Source: Archegozetes longisetosus (Eukaryota; Arthropoda; Arachnida; Sarcoptiformes; Trhypochthoniidae). From it: a DNA stretch of 64,000 nt. The stretch covers positions 12,966,418 through 13,030,417 of the forward strand of contig JAEMBT020000004.1 of the NCBI GenBank assembly GCA_018873245.2, given 5' to 3'. Below the pieces are notes generated by a model. That model was not told where the DNA came from and did not search any database. It worked only from the letters and a program-made list of their open reading frames with translations. Both the position numbers and the translations under genes were made by a program. Of the stretch, positions 10,431 to 23,900 are shown one piece after another. Positions within the stretch are counted from its first letter, which is position 1. Every line of letters begins with the position of its first letter.

Positions 10431-13190
10431 CTGATAACACAGTTGCCAAAAAATAGTATATATGATGAAGAAAAAGGGGAATCATTCTCAGTGTCTCAAG
10501 TAATCAACTGCTTAAAAGTGTGTTGGCCTCGCATTCACATCATTCGTCTTGATTAACGGGTTAGTAAAGTAAAACTTTTATCACTTTCTATTCAAGCGAA
10601 TAAACAGATTCTTTTTCTTCTGAGCGGTTCAGGTCAACCCCCGTATCGCAGAATTGAAGTAGAACAAGATAATAGCTTCGACTACATTGAAAAGTTTGGT
10701 AAAATGATTGCGATTTACAGTCACACAAATTTTGGAACGCAGCAAATCATTTTTCTTAATGTAAATGGTCATACAATTTGAACATTTAATTAACCATCTA
10801 CAAACAAACAATAGGAACAGTTAGATAGTTCATAAATTTATTAGAGTTAGGCTCTGATTGTTATGAATGCTTTATTGTAAGAACTATTTCCATCAGAGAA
10901 ACTATTTCTTTCCAAACAATCATATCTAATACATAGTCTGCACATAAAGTCGAGTATAATATTAGTAGTGATCCTCTCATTAATCTTACTTTAGTATTAG
11001 TAAATCTTTGGTCATTTCATTGATACCTGCATGTATTGTTTGCCACATTGAGAAATTGCAGATTATACGCCAGACTCATTTTTAGCATCAATTGAAGGGA
11101 GAGGCAAAGGATACCACATCGAGTAAAAGTAATATATAAAAGAAAATCTCGCCTTCACATAAAAGATGATAAAATGTCCGGATTTGTGTTGTGATCGTGA
11201 AGGGAAAACAATCTCAATAAAACGACCATATGCTGTATTTCTCTTTCTATGCTCCAGTTCTCGCATTTCACTTTTTTCACAGCAATTGCAATATTTTATA
11301 TTTTTTCTCTAATAATATACGAGCTGTGATTTGAACAAATATAAAATGTGGTGCATTTGCCATTTTCTCATATCTTCCATATGTCAACTTGATATGAAAT
11401 ACTTTGGACATTGTTCAGGATTTTTGACCAAACAATTACTTTAAATTTTGCAGGCATTCCGATGCGAACAAGCAATGAATTGAACTGAGCTGAACATAAC
11501 TACTCGTGAATATTATGACTCCGTCTAGATTATGCCCACACGAGCGCATTCACACAATCAAAACAATGGGCTAAATAAGAAGTTTAGTTTGCGTTCAAAT
11601 ATCGAGTATAATGTTTATGCGAAAACATATTATGGTAACGATATTCCCGATTCATATTCTCTCTTATGTCATGTTATCACCGAATCTGTTATTGATGTGA
11701 TGCAATCCTTCTTTGCCATATTTAATGTTAGTTTCCTCCCTATATTGCAATAGCCATTCATAAGCAAATCTCTGTTTGTCTATTCAGCCTTTCATTCCTC
11801 AAACTCTCTATCCCTAATATTAATCGCAGCCATCCATCAATTGGTATGTTTGTTGTCTTTCAGTCAGTCGAACGCTCACATCGAAACTTAATGCCGCGAA
11901 TGTGTGCCCTAAGATGGGGTTATTTGGAAATCGTAGTGTAAATCAGACTCTAATGCCTTTAGTATACATAATTTAGTAGTATTGGGAATATATCTTATAC
12001 TGCATCAGAATTACATATCAATAATAAGCTAATGCTAAAAGTTATCTCATTTAGTCCAATCTGAAACTTGTTTCCATAATATTCATCATCTCATAAAGTT
12101 AATTGAGGCGAGACTGAAAATCACGAATGAAACAAAAGAAACTCTCAAATGAAATGATAATCACATACAAATAGAAATGAACAGCCAATGGAGACAAATC
12201 AACAGCAAGAAAACCCAATTTGTGATGCAATTAATGTTAATGTAAAAGTTTTTGTGGTAACCTCAGTAACAAAGTCATTATCATAGAGAAACACATTTCG
12301 TGTTATATCTGAACAAATTCTCATTTAGTCTAACTCTAACCTCAAATCAGTTGTATTGTAAGGTCACAACATTCTGCCTTTTGGTGCCCTTCATGTCCAA
12401 CACATCAATACAAGTGCACAAAACTAAATACTATACTAAAGCAAAACTCTGATTACATCCTTTTCTCTACCAGCTGTCGATATGCTCACGCATTACATGC
12501 ATCTCACAATCAGTGAATTACAATCCACTTCTATGCCATCACCTTCTCTTCAAAGTCTGTAATTCTCTCTCATAGTTAAAGGGGTGAAAACTACTAACTA
12601 CTTCTTATTTCTGATAATTTATTTCATTTGCAAAATTATTCGCTCTAATCAGTCGTCGCAGTTAATAGCAATTATTTCAGTCCAACAAATCAAGTCAAAG
12701 CCCTCATTGATTGCCTCGTACCGAGATTTATGCGAAGTAAATTTGCGAATCAGTTAATAAATGAATAATTGGCTCTCCGAACGAGAATAGATAGTATTAA
12801 AACTTTAGTCATAAACACTCTCGGAGTGATGCCGTTTGTAGAGCTTGGGTCAGAAATGAAGCTCTCAATGCGAATCTGAATCATGAATGAATGGCACACT
12901 TTAATGCATGTAATTGCGAAGTAAAAGCAGAGAGAAAGGGAAAACATTACACAAAACTTATAATACTTTTGGCGCTACCAATCGATGAAACCAATAGAAA
13001 AGTAAATTAAACTTTTTTGCTTTAGTAATAAGAAATGGATAAAAATAGTTGAGCACAAAATGTAACTTATTGTAACTCTATTTATTTGGTTCCTATTTTG
13101 TCCCTCATTTCGACATTTCTATCCATTCCCGAGAGATGAGTCCATCTGCGATCACAGCACTAATAGTACTCTTTTTTGCGAAGATATTCT
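10431..13190. other. Gene-poor AT-rich stretch
   Basis: No gene, long repeat or RNA gene seen. Open frames of 60-73 codons at 10629-10811 (-), 11063-11266 (-), 11532-11753 (+) and 12750-12947 (-) look random in composition. Confidence 0.55.
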
Positions 13191-13337
13191 ATGCTCTCCT
13201 TATTGCAGGTTTACGTTTTCTATCAACTGAATCCGTGGTGCATCCAACCAATGCATCCTTCAGACAATTTTGGCTACAATTTAAGAATCCATTTCACTGT
13301 TAAGCTCGACCTGTTTTTCCAATACAACCAATTATAG
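13191..13337 (+). CDS. Candidate small ORF or 3'-terminal exon, unknown product
   Basis: ATG at 13191 opens 48 codons to TAG at 13335-13337. A strong acceptor, CTATGCTCTCCTTATTGCAG, ends at 13208 in phase 0 within it. The segment may therefore instead be a last exon of 42 codons starting VYVFYQLNPWCIQPMHP. Base composition is more balanced than the flanks. No family recognised, and no partner exon found. Confidence 0.15.
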   Translation: MLSLLQVYVFYQLNPWCIQPMHPSDNFGYNLRIHFTVKLDLFFQYNQL

Positions 13338-14351
13338 CATACCTTCGATATAATTCTTATAGCAGTCAACTTATCCACTATTCTTCGTTTCACCAAAATT
13401 GAAAAAAGTACAAAAATCAAATTTTGTTCACTTTAGAGTTTGCCATTTAGAAAATTTCTTAATGTCTTTTATAGAGATTGCAAATTAGATTCCGCATAAA
13501 GGTAATGTATTTTATACTTTCGTTTCTGGCAAACACTCTGAGGCTAACGGTAAAAATCTTGATGTCAATTTCTGAATTGAAAGCTCTCTCAATTTTAGCT
13601 AGGAATTTGCTAGATTTTTAGTATTGAAGAAATGACTATTGTTAGCGGTATCTGGCTGAAAACCAATGCATTTGTCAGCTCTATCTGAATCGAAGTAATT
13701 GTCTAACATGTCTCAACTTATTTGGTTAATTCAGAGAATCACAGTTTTGCGAATCTCTCGCGAGGCCAATTGGCACAGAAAAAGAAACACTACAACCAGA
13801 AACATGTTTCTCCAACAACTCAATAATGAAAGTATGCAAAAGTAAGATTAGCGAATCCCCTAAAATAAATCGATTGGCGATTCGACCCTTTCTCGCATCT
13901 CATTAGTGCGAACACCAAATAAATAGATAACATTGAAGTGAGAGTGAAAGCTAACTATTTCCCTAATAGAGTGAAGGTTTGAGCACAGATTTAATTGTAG
14001 ACAGTGTTCAAGCGTCAGAGCATTGCTTTCAAATGTTCACACATTACTATTGGAAAATTTAATGAAATGTTGTATTCAGGTGAAGCTCAGATGAGTCAAT
14101 TAACTCTAAGTATTTGTAGAAAACTAATACTTAAAAATTGAAACCACAAAATATGATTTTTTGATTCAAATTTATAGGTTTAAGAAGAGTTTTGTGAGTT
14201 TCTTCAAAATTGATATGCTATGTATTCTTAATAACCTTAAAGTTGACCCTATACTGTATACATCATCCATTTCTTAACCTGTCTTTCTCTTTCTTCAGTA
14301 CTGTATATACATGAGCAGCATATATATTGTATATATAGAGAAGATAGAGAT

Positions 14352-14400
<49 letters not shown>

Positions 14401-14773
14401 CATTCATATGTATTTTCAGTGGCACTTTTACATTAGACAATAAGAGCGCATGCGATCAGATTGAAGAAAACGCATAAGACATCACCATAGAATTGGTATT
14501 GGCATTACTGCATACCAGATGATAACAACACTACCATTTTAAATGATTCACTCATTTATGATAATTTTTATATTCAAACATTTCTTATAGTATTGATCAG
14601 AAAAACTAATTCAATTCATACTTACTTATTGAATGAGTAAAGCCTTTCTATGCATTAGATTCAAGCAAAACATCACTTTAAGGCAAAATTGTAACTAAAT
14701 CAGAGAACTTAACTAGAATATTCAAACTTTATTATTATCTGTTCTAGTTATCACTTAAATCACAACAAACAGA
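13338..14773. other. Gene-poor AT-rich stretch with a GA tract
   Basis: Nothing coding recognised. It contains the GA microsatellite at 14355-14398. A minus-strand open frame across that tract (14249-14440) is a serine-leucine low-complexity artefact. Confidence 0.6.
14355..14398. repeat. (GA)22 microsatellite
   Basis: 44 nt of uninterrupted GA. It lies about 375 bp upstream of the cysteine-rich ORF at 14774, a position where a GAGA-type promoter element could sit. That link is inference. Confidence 0.98.
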
Positions 14774-14950
14774 ATGAGTGAGAGTAGAGAAAGTGGTGTT
14801 GAGGTTAACTGTTGTGATCTGTATTGCTTTGCTCGTAATATTGTGTTTGGTAAGTTCTGTAAGTGCTGCCTCTGTGTTAAGACCAGAGCAGTAGAGGAAA
14901 GTGTTGTCCACTATTATAGCGATTCAGTGCAGGGGAGGGATAAACAGTAG
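14774..14950 (+). CDS. Candidate small cysteine-rich protein (58 aa), unknown function
   Basis: ATG at 14774 has A at -3 and reads 58 codons to TAG at 14948-14950. The start MSESRESGVEVNCCDLYCFA leads into a second cluster, KFCKCCLCVKT. Cysteines are at 13, 14, 18, 29, 31, 32 and 34 with a short hydrophobic stretch between them. The codons look biased (GNN-rich, GC well above the flanks), unlike the AT-driven frames elsewhere. Caveat: a GTAAGT donor at 14850-14855 (phase 1, after ...RNIVFG) allows a first-exon reading, with the rest intronic. Paired cysteines next to basic residues could be palmitoylation or metal sites; no family recognised. Confidence 0.3.
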   Translation: MSESRESGVEVNCCDLYCFARNIVFGKFCKCCLCVKTRAVEESVVHYYSDSVQGRDKQ

Positions 14951-17900
14951 AAGCAAAGCAAAGTCAGAGACAATTAGAAGAGAAACCCTTAGCATCAACA
15001 CAAACATAACACACACTAAAAACATAATCGCCGTATAGTTCGAGTGTATGAGTACTGTATATACTGTTCGGTATGTGTTGAGTCGAGTCTCCCTCGAGTG
15101 AGTCTCAGTCTCATTGATGCTAACGTTCAAGAAATAGTGTGACACAATCTGCGAACCAATACTACAAGTATTGCATTTAATGGCTAATTGTCTCTTAATT
15201 CCAACCATACAGTTGCACTCATTCTGAGAAAACAGTTCACAACAGTGAACGCATAACAGTCCACACCTAACACTCCATACTTAAATACACCTGAATACAT
15301 ATAACATCAAAAATTTTGACTCACTAAATAATAATAACAATCAATTATCTCTTGTTATAAACACAAACTATTCGGTAATGATTTATCCAAAATAGATCAA
15401 ACCTTAAACAGCGGCCCCTTTAAAGACACTATTTTGCAAATCATATGAAAGCAGAACTTAATGAAAGTGTGTTTTTACACATTTTTAGTTTTTCGGTCCC
15501 ATTATCTCAAATAGCCTATCATTTGCCGCAAACCCATTTATATTCATTCAATGGAAATGTATTTGGATTAAGAAATAGTACAATAGGGAAATATAAGGCA
15601 AACAATAACTTATTTTCTCTATTTAGTTTTGTAATTCAAGTATTCCATCAATAGTACATCAATGTCTTCATTTTTTATCACGTTTGCTCTTAGCTTTCAA
15701 GAAGCAATAATAAAAATAATCATAATAAAAATACAAAGCAATAGAATAGAATATTCTCTCCTATCTTAGCCATCATAAGAGTACTATAAACAATACAATA
15801 CGCTCACAAATACAATAAAATGCTAAGGATTTAGAATTTATCTCACGAATAGAGAGTGAAAGACTAGTTTTGGGTTTTTTAAATTCAGTGAAAAAGTATC
15901 AAAATAAGTGTTGGAAATCGCATTTATTTGATTCTAGTAGTGAATATTGACACAAAACATAGAAAGAGGCTTTCAAGTGAAATCCCAAAGATATAAAAGG
16001 TGACACATGCCGTTCTTTAAAAGTATCGCATTTTAAATTTAGGTCTTACCTCAAACATAAACGAACAACTAAGAGGCGAATAGAATACTATATTTAAGGT
16101 TAGCAAATGTCAAATATTCGCTTTGGGAGAAATAGTAAAATCGAGTCAATTTTTTGTTACAGATAAACATTCGGACTATAGCTGTAGTTATAGTTATAAA
16201 TACTGCATTTGTTTGCCATCATTTATAGCTTCTTTTATTAAAGTACAGCGCAGTCATATTGAATTAATCTTTCAATTACAATAGAAGATAAGATTAAGCA
16301 CGAATTAAACTTCTCCATACAAGCATTTATAACCAAAGACAATATCTGAACAGCTTTTGTTGTTTTATATAGTTCTTTATTTTTGTCTACATTTCAGGCC
16401 TAAAACACTCGAAGACACAAAATCAGACACAATCAAACCATTTGCAATAAAACCATATTAATGCTTTAATACCATATTAACGTATGATAACAAATCTAAT
16501 TGAAATGGTTCTAATTCAGTTAATATAAATGTCAATCAAAAAATAATAAAACTAATGGACATATTGTAGAATTTTGAACACAAATTTAAATTGATTTTAC
16601 GCATTTGTAAAAAGTATTATGTAATTGATTAGGTGAACAAAAGTAGAAGTATACACAGCGTATTGCGCTTCAATGGTCTCGAATGAGACTTTAATTGATA
16701 CCTATTTTATAATCGAATAGAGGAATATTGGGCAAGATATTGATTGAGTTTTGATGTGAAACCAAAAGCATTCTAGAAGAATGAGACTGAAGGCAGTAAT
16801 ATATATACTAAATATTTTAAAGCAAAAATATTAGAAAAGTTGTACGAATATTGCAATTCATAAATTTTTGTTATAATAAACGTAATGATGCAAAAAGCAA
16901 TAAATAGCATTCATAGCTTAAAATGAAATGTTTTGGTTGTCATCACAGTTATTATCATCAATACTTGTATCTCAAGCAAGAATTCGCTAATGTCTCACAG
17001 ATTTGTTGGCCAAGTGATCATACATTTTAGGTTGACTCAAAAATGTTGTCGCCATCAAAAATTGAGTTGAAAGAATGCGGTCATCAAAGTTAAGAGTATA
17101 GAAAAGTTAAGTCAGAAAATGGAGTACTTTCTGTCCCGAGGAAGCGATCAGTGAAGCGACAAATTTTTGTTTTGGTTTTCGTTGTTATCATTGATGAGTG
17201 ATGGTCTCATTATGAACTGTTCAGACCATCGTTTGACATCGTGGCCATACATCGATGAGGCAGTGAGAGTGACATCAGACCAAACAATCGCAATAACTTC
17301 AACTTTTACACATTGAATGCCATTAGCCAACAATAAAAGAGAAAAACACGCTCTTCTTGTTAGAACATTAAAGAAATTTATCTTTAAATTTTTTTTCTAA
17401 GTATAAGTAAAGAATCACTTTGTACAGTGGTCTTTTTGTCTAAATAAGTTCGGTTCTGCTCCGTTAGGCTATAGTTTATGGTCCGAAGGAACCAAATTAT
17501 TATTGAAATAAGAAAACATAAGGTTCTATTTATATCGATAAAATGACCAATTTTAATTATTTCTTCTCATCAAATATTTTTCATAGAATCATAAAATCGA
17601 TTCGCTGGGCTTTTGAAAACTCGTTACTTCCTCTAATGATTCAAATTAAAAAACACTATAATTTTCTATAGTTTGTTTAGTTTTCAAAAGTTCAAAAATG
17701 TAAATTAATTTTAAAATAAGAAATGCTTAGTGTGCTTTTCTATTCATTTTGTTTAACTTCAATCAATTTATCGAATCAGTTTACTTGCAATATTGTAATG
17801 AATATTTGATTTTTAGCATACTTTAATAGAAAACTTTAGACCAAATCCATTACTATTACTAATATTCAATATTGAAACAACAAGAATCGGACAATTTTAA

Positions 17901-20900
17901 AAATTTGATTCAACAATCTATATAATCGTTTATAAACTTAGAGGACATATCATTATTCATGGCTAAACTCTTAAGTCAAATCCTCATTCATTTATCACTT
18001 CAAAAGCTGTAGGTTTGAAAAAAGTGAGCTTTAATGCAGACTTAAATATGAGAACAGAGAATGAGAAAATATTATGTGATAGCAATGAATCCATTTTTCT
18101 CGAGTCTCCCGCTTTGATGAAAAGGTTCGTTCTTATCTTGTTTTTGAATCACAACAATTGACAAGCGAGTCATTCTTCTTTAATGCATTTAAATTATGTT
18201 GTGTAATAAGAACTGGGCTCTGAAAATAATTGTACACACAGTGTTCTATTTTCTGACTTAATTAAAGTTGGGACAATTAGGTAATAAACTTGATATGCAA
18301 AAGATACACTCCTAATACCGTATATACCACTTATTGAGCGTGAAATGCGTTGGAATGATAAAACTTATATGTTATATGAAGAGTAATCGCTATCATTTTT
18401 TATAGTTGAGGGATTGGAAACAAATTCGTGCGATGGAGTGAGGGATTTGCAAGAAAACAAGCAAATAATGACAATACTATAGCAGTGATCAGACTTTGTG
18501 CTAATATTCAATGCACTCAACTGCAAAAAAGCAAACGAACATTACTGTGAGATTAGGTTCGGCTATAGTTACTATACTTTAGAGAAATAAAATAATAGAT
18601 TTTATATATTTACAAACGAAAAGACAAAAGAACAAAAAGATATATTCTATATGGGTATCAGCTTTGCCAGAATAATTGCGAGGTAGAGGTAAAAAAGGCT
18701 AAATAACAGATGCCAACATTTTATTATAGATGGTATGTTCAGAACATCGCTCAACACAACTTATATATAAAAAAATCTTTGAATATCTTCTCTATGGAGA
18801 GCTTGAAAACAAAACTAATCCCATACAGTTTGCAATCATTTTTGGGTGGATAACAAGCACTGGGAAAATATGAACAGAAGAGAGGAAACTAAATTTGAAA
18901 AAAACTAAGAAAAAGAAGGCTTTCAGTAAAGAAGGCATAAGTCTAGCAAAGGAATAAGTCTATTATAGAACTATAGTAAGACTTTGGTGGATATAAATCA
19001 ATGTTGGAGTGAGAGGGCATAAGGCAGAGAGTGAAATGAATTTTTGATGCAGCGATCCTTCAGAGGACATGGGAACTGATAATATGTTTGAGAGCTAACC
19101 TTACATTCAACGTGATGTTAGGATGGCCTTAGAGTATGAGTCAGGGCATAGTATTTGGTCATTACACGTAAAGGGACTCAGAGTGAAGCAGAGAGTGCAC
19201 AGGATTATACGAACACATAATAGTGATGAGAAACCGAGAGAAACACTGCGAAGAGGAAATAGAGCCCAATATTTATGTAAGTTATATTTGGCCAATGTGA
19301 ATACATGCATAATAGACAACAAGTGAATAAATGAATGTATGAACTGCTCCTATACTTATATTATTGGATAAGATGGAAATGCAATTCGCAAATATAGCCA
19401 CAAACAAACAAAAAGTGCAACACTAAAAAAGTACGCCTCAAATACAGTCTATTCTTAAAAAGTTGTTCTCATATAATCGTTTAGAAAATAAGTTATAAAT
19501 TTTAAATTGAATTACATCAAATTGTTGGAATTGATTTCCAAATTTACAACATAAGTGACAGCTCTATAGAAATTGTAAAATAGTTAAACTATTGTAACTT
19601 TTTAAAATTTGATTCTGTAATATCGCGTATAGACAGTAAATGTACTGAATGTAGCAATAAATGCACACAAATCATGTTATGGAGAGTAGAGCACACACTT
19701 TGAGTATTCAAACATCTTTGCACTACTGTTAAGTTAATGGGAGAAAAAGCTTTTAAGGAGAAAGACCTGCAATCGGCAAATGCTTTGCTTTTATGTTTAT
19801 TTTTGAAGCAGAAATGCTGATATGGAATGAAATGTTAGACAAATACACAAAAATGCGAATCAACTCATATATATTTTGCTGTCGCGAACAACTGTATTAT
19901 AATCTGAACTGAAAATATATAGTAATAGTAACTCGAATACGATAAAAGGAGCGGCAACGCTATAGCAATCAAATTGCAAGGGATAGAGAGACGAGACCAG
20001 AGTCAGAGACAACCAAATCGTGTTACGAAAGTAATGCACTTCTCCGTAAATGCCAATGTGAGTGAATGCCAATGGATTTATCACAACTTTTTTGTTGTTA
20101 AAAGCTTATAACACCAAAAAGTGTATAGAATCAAAAATATTTTCAAGGATTTAAACTGAAACTGACAAAAATCATTTTGTATGTTATGAGTAAATATATT
20201 TAATTCCATTAAGAAGTTTTTGCAGAAATTCCATTTACAGAAACTATATTTTTGTTGCAAAATGGCAAAACAGCAATTTTGTAATCGAGTTTATGTTTAC
20301 ATTTATTTTCTCAGCTCAATTTCAAGATTAAGATTCAATCTACCTTTGTTGTATTTGTTTCTACTTATACTCAATATCTTCCAAATGAATATCGACTGCA
20401 AAATGCGATTCACTGTAAATGACGAATAATTGCATAAAACAAATCTATCTTCGTTCTAAATGTTCAAACTATATTTTCAATTTACAGTAAACTTATGTCT
20501 TCAAATAAACTATAGTAATTGTCTTACGAAAAGTGTGCCACTTGTGATTCAATAGTAGTTTTTCTATACTTCTATAGTGACTTTTCAGCTCATATAAGTT
20601 TGTACTATGTTTAAGATTGACCACTAGAATAACTGAGTTAGTTAAATGTTCAGCTCATTTCGCAAGCTATCCCGATTTAATCATAAATTTGAATAGTTTG
20701 AACAGGACATTGAATCCTGACAAACTTGCCATTTATGATATCATAAATACGGATCAAAATAAACCAGAAAAATAAGGGATTATAAATATGCATAAAAGAT
20801 TAGGGACGCCTCATTTATAGTTTAAAACTGATTAGCATTTTAAAATCTTCGAAATATTTATCGAGTACGAAAACATTTATCAGAAAAATCAAAGGTTTCT

Positions 20901-23900
20901 TGACATAACTGGATTTTTTAGTCATTTTATATGAAAACAGAAGATGCTTTAGTATTGTTTCATATCAGCTGTCAAACAGCTTAAAGTGACAATAGAGAAG
21001 ATAGAAAAAAGTGAATCACTTCTCAAAGCTTTGTAATGTAAAGTGTGATTGGGTCACAATAAAGAAGAACACAAAAAGACGAAAAGGCGAACTCAGAGTG
21101 GAAAATAAGTATATGAGTTACTTTAGCCTTTAAGCGAAACATCTCAATTTCCAACAATCAAACCGCATACACTTCTTCACATTTATGGGCTAAAAACATG
21201 TTTATAACCTGTCGCATTTATTAAAAATTAGATTATTTTTAAGAAAGTTTAATACTATACAAAGATTCATAAGTGAACTAGCCATATTAAATTTAACTTC
21301 TATTTTATGTTCAAGTTTATTTTGATAACTAACACAGACTATTTTTTGCTTCTTTAGTTCATTATTGCATCTATCTGCGGATAAACCAAACCATTATTAG
21401 AAGTTAACTATGAGAATTGAGCCTCTCGCGAAAATCGTGAATAAGTTGAAAATGCAATTCTCTCAATTCATTTAATATTTTCTGTATTCCAGAATATTAT
21501 TCAGAATTGAATCTGAAACGAGAAGAATATATAATGAGAACTTTCCTAAAAGAAAATATCATTGAAATGTGTGCACTAGAAGCCAATTCTATGATCAGTG
21601 CGATCGTCCCCTAAGGGAGATTCAATCAAACGGAAAGGGTGCTACTGATGGACATTAGAAATGAAGAAATATAAGTTCACTTCTTACCAGTTGGAATCTT
21701 CGCTCCATCGGAGCAGAAACAGCGAATCATCAATAGGAGAAATGCAAAGGGAGACTAAATTTGAGTGCAGATCCAATTTCACTATACAAACAGTATTCGA
21801 CTACATATGACATTAGGAGAAAAGAAAGAATGAGAAGACAATAAAAAGTGATAAACGATCGATTGCATTGTCTCGCATTAATTCATGTGAATGTTTGTTT
21901 GTATAGGACGTATACATGATCTACGACTGCATTCATTTGAAATTACATACAGTTGTCATTTCAATATTATGGACAAAAATTTTGCCCCAAAAACTTGATT
22001 GAGATAACACAGAATGTAAGCTCGCTTTATACGAATCGTGCTTTTAAGCAGCTGTTTCGGCCAAATGGGAAATATACGAAACATTACAATCTCTAAGATT
22101 AGTGTTTTTTGCAAACAGAAAATGATATTAATTTATTTGTTATTGACTGTGATTTTTATCAGTAAATAATGCTATCGCAAAATTGTTCAAAATGATGAGA
22201 AATCAAATAAGAAAATAATTTTGCTAATTATCTGACTATCAAAGTGGAAATTATCGTCTCCAAAAAGGCAGTTTTATTATTGATAATGACTTAGCGTTTT
22301 GTATGTGTCTCAACAACTAATTCAGGCACACATCACAATGAAAGCGATGGACATCTCATCAAGTGGACAACCAATAAGAAATCAGTCTTTGGATCCAACT
22401 TTTCTCCATTTCTTTTAACATTTTCGCTAATAAGAAGCCTTACGATTCGTAACGAGACTCACATCCACTGATAGGAATGCTTTCCATTATTACTGCGATC
22501 GAATTTCAGGCAAAAAAGAAAAAAATCGAAAAAAGTTCGTTGAATAGGCATTGCTTGAATAGTATGAACACAACTTTATAATAAACTGAGGTCATGACGA
22601 AGCATTAAATTCAGGATAAAAACTTTTTTCCAACTTTTATTTATCTCTTTCACAATTCATCTTTTACGAGCATACCATTCATTATATGCAACGGACCAAC
22701 GAATTCACTCAAAAACGGATAAGCGAAAAGTGTGACTACAGAGTATTGCTTTTGCAACAAAGGTATAAACCAAAAGGTCACTAACTATTTGGCAGAATTT
22801 ACACATCAAAAGTTATTTCTAAATCAATAAAAAAAAGTCAATAAAATCAATTTACTTGAATATCAGACAAAAAAGCTCTATAACTAGAACTGTTCAACTG
22901 TTGCAACCGTTGATTTAATACATTTTTAAGTGCTATTTAAATAGCATTGAATTAAACGAAATGGTTTTTAACCAGAAGTGAAGCAATGTAAGAGTGACCT
23001 ACAGTGGCATGAATTCTGACTGATCATCACTATCAGTACTGAAAGGTTAGTGCTGCTGCTTCACAAAAACTAGTAGGACATAAGCGAAGGAACACAAATA
23101 ATACATAATATAAGTTAATAGTCAGCCATAGTATAGTAATGCAATATCATATCATAGCTTATAGTATTCACACACACTTATATTACAGTTTCATAAGAGT
23201 AAGTTATTGTATTCAGTTTAAGAAATAAATGTGATCTCAACACTGCAAAAAGCATTGATTCCATTTACTACTGAAAAAGCATGCATTTATTGCTGTGATT
23301 CCACTACAGCAATCGACAATCATAATAGTATCCAATGTCCGAAGCAAGCGATCGAAACTATACAATAGTTTGGCAAGTCTCGAATAAAATCTTAATTGAT
23401 TTCAAGCACAATTGTTTTTAAGCCTTCAATTTCTTTAATTTGTTTGTTTGTTTTTTTTCTAAATATATTTATATTCATTTAGGTTTGAAATTATTTAGTT
23501 ATTTTACAGAGAATTTACACTAAAATATTTTTTGTTTGGAAATAAGCTGAAAACTTTGGATTAATTCGGTAGTTGTGCTGAACTTTCTCTTAGTTCGCTC
23601 CCAGTCTTCTCTCATCACTGACTCGATGTGTATTCATTTAATAGCAATCAATAGAGTTTGTGAACAGAATAAGTATCCATAGCAACGCCACTCCAATCGC
23701 TTTATTCAAAAATGCATTTCAAGTCTACTGTGAAGCAAACTATTGCTGCATATATTGAAAAAGAAGAAAAAATGCTTAAGAGATGAATGAATGGATGCGA
23801 GACTGCGTTGAATCGATGATAAGTTTGAGTTGAAAAAGAATTGAGAGGATAAGAGAGAATGAGATTTGGTTGGAGGATATATGCGAAAGGGTGGACACGA

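Noticed and set aside
19107..19326. Overlapping opposite-strand frames of about 70 codons
   Set aside because: They mirror each other in a locally GC-richer patch; neither shows codon bias or a recognisable motif.
21688..21754. Minus-strand candidate exon ending DGAKIPTG before a GTAAGA donor, faintly like the KIPSG motif of NRF-6-type acyltransferases
   Set aside because: Only about five residues resemble the family, the preceding residues do not, and no following exon in the right phase could be found.
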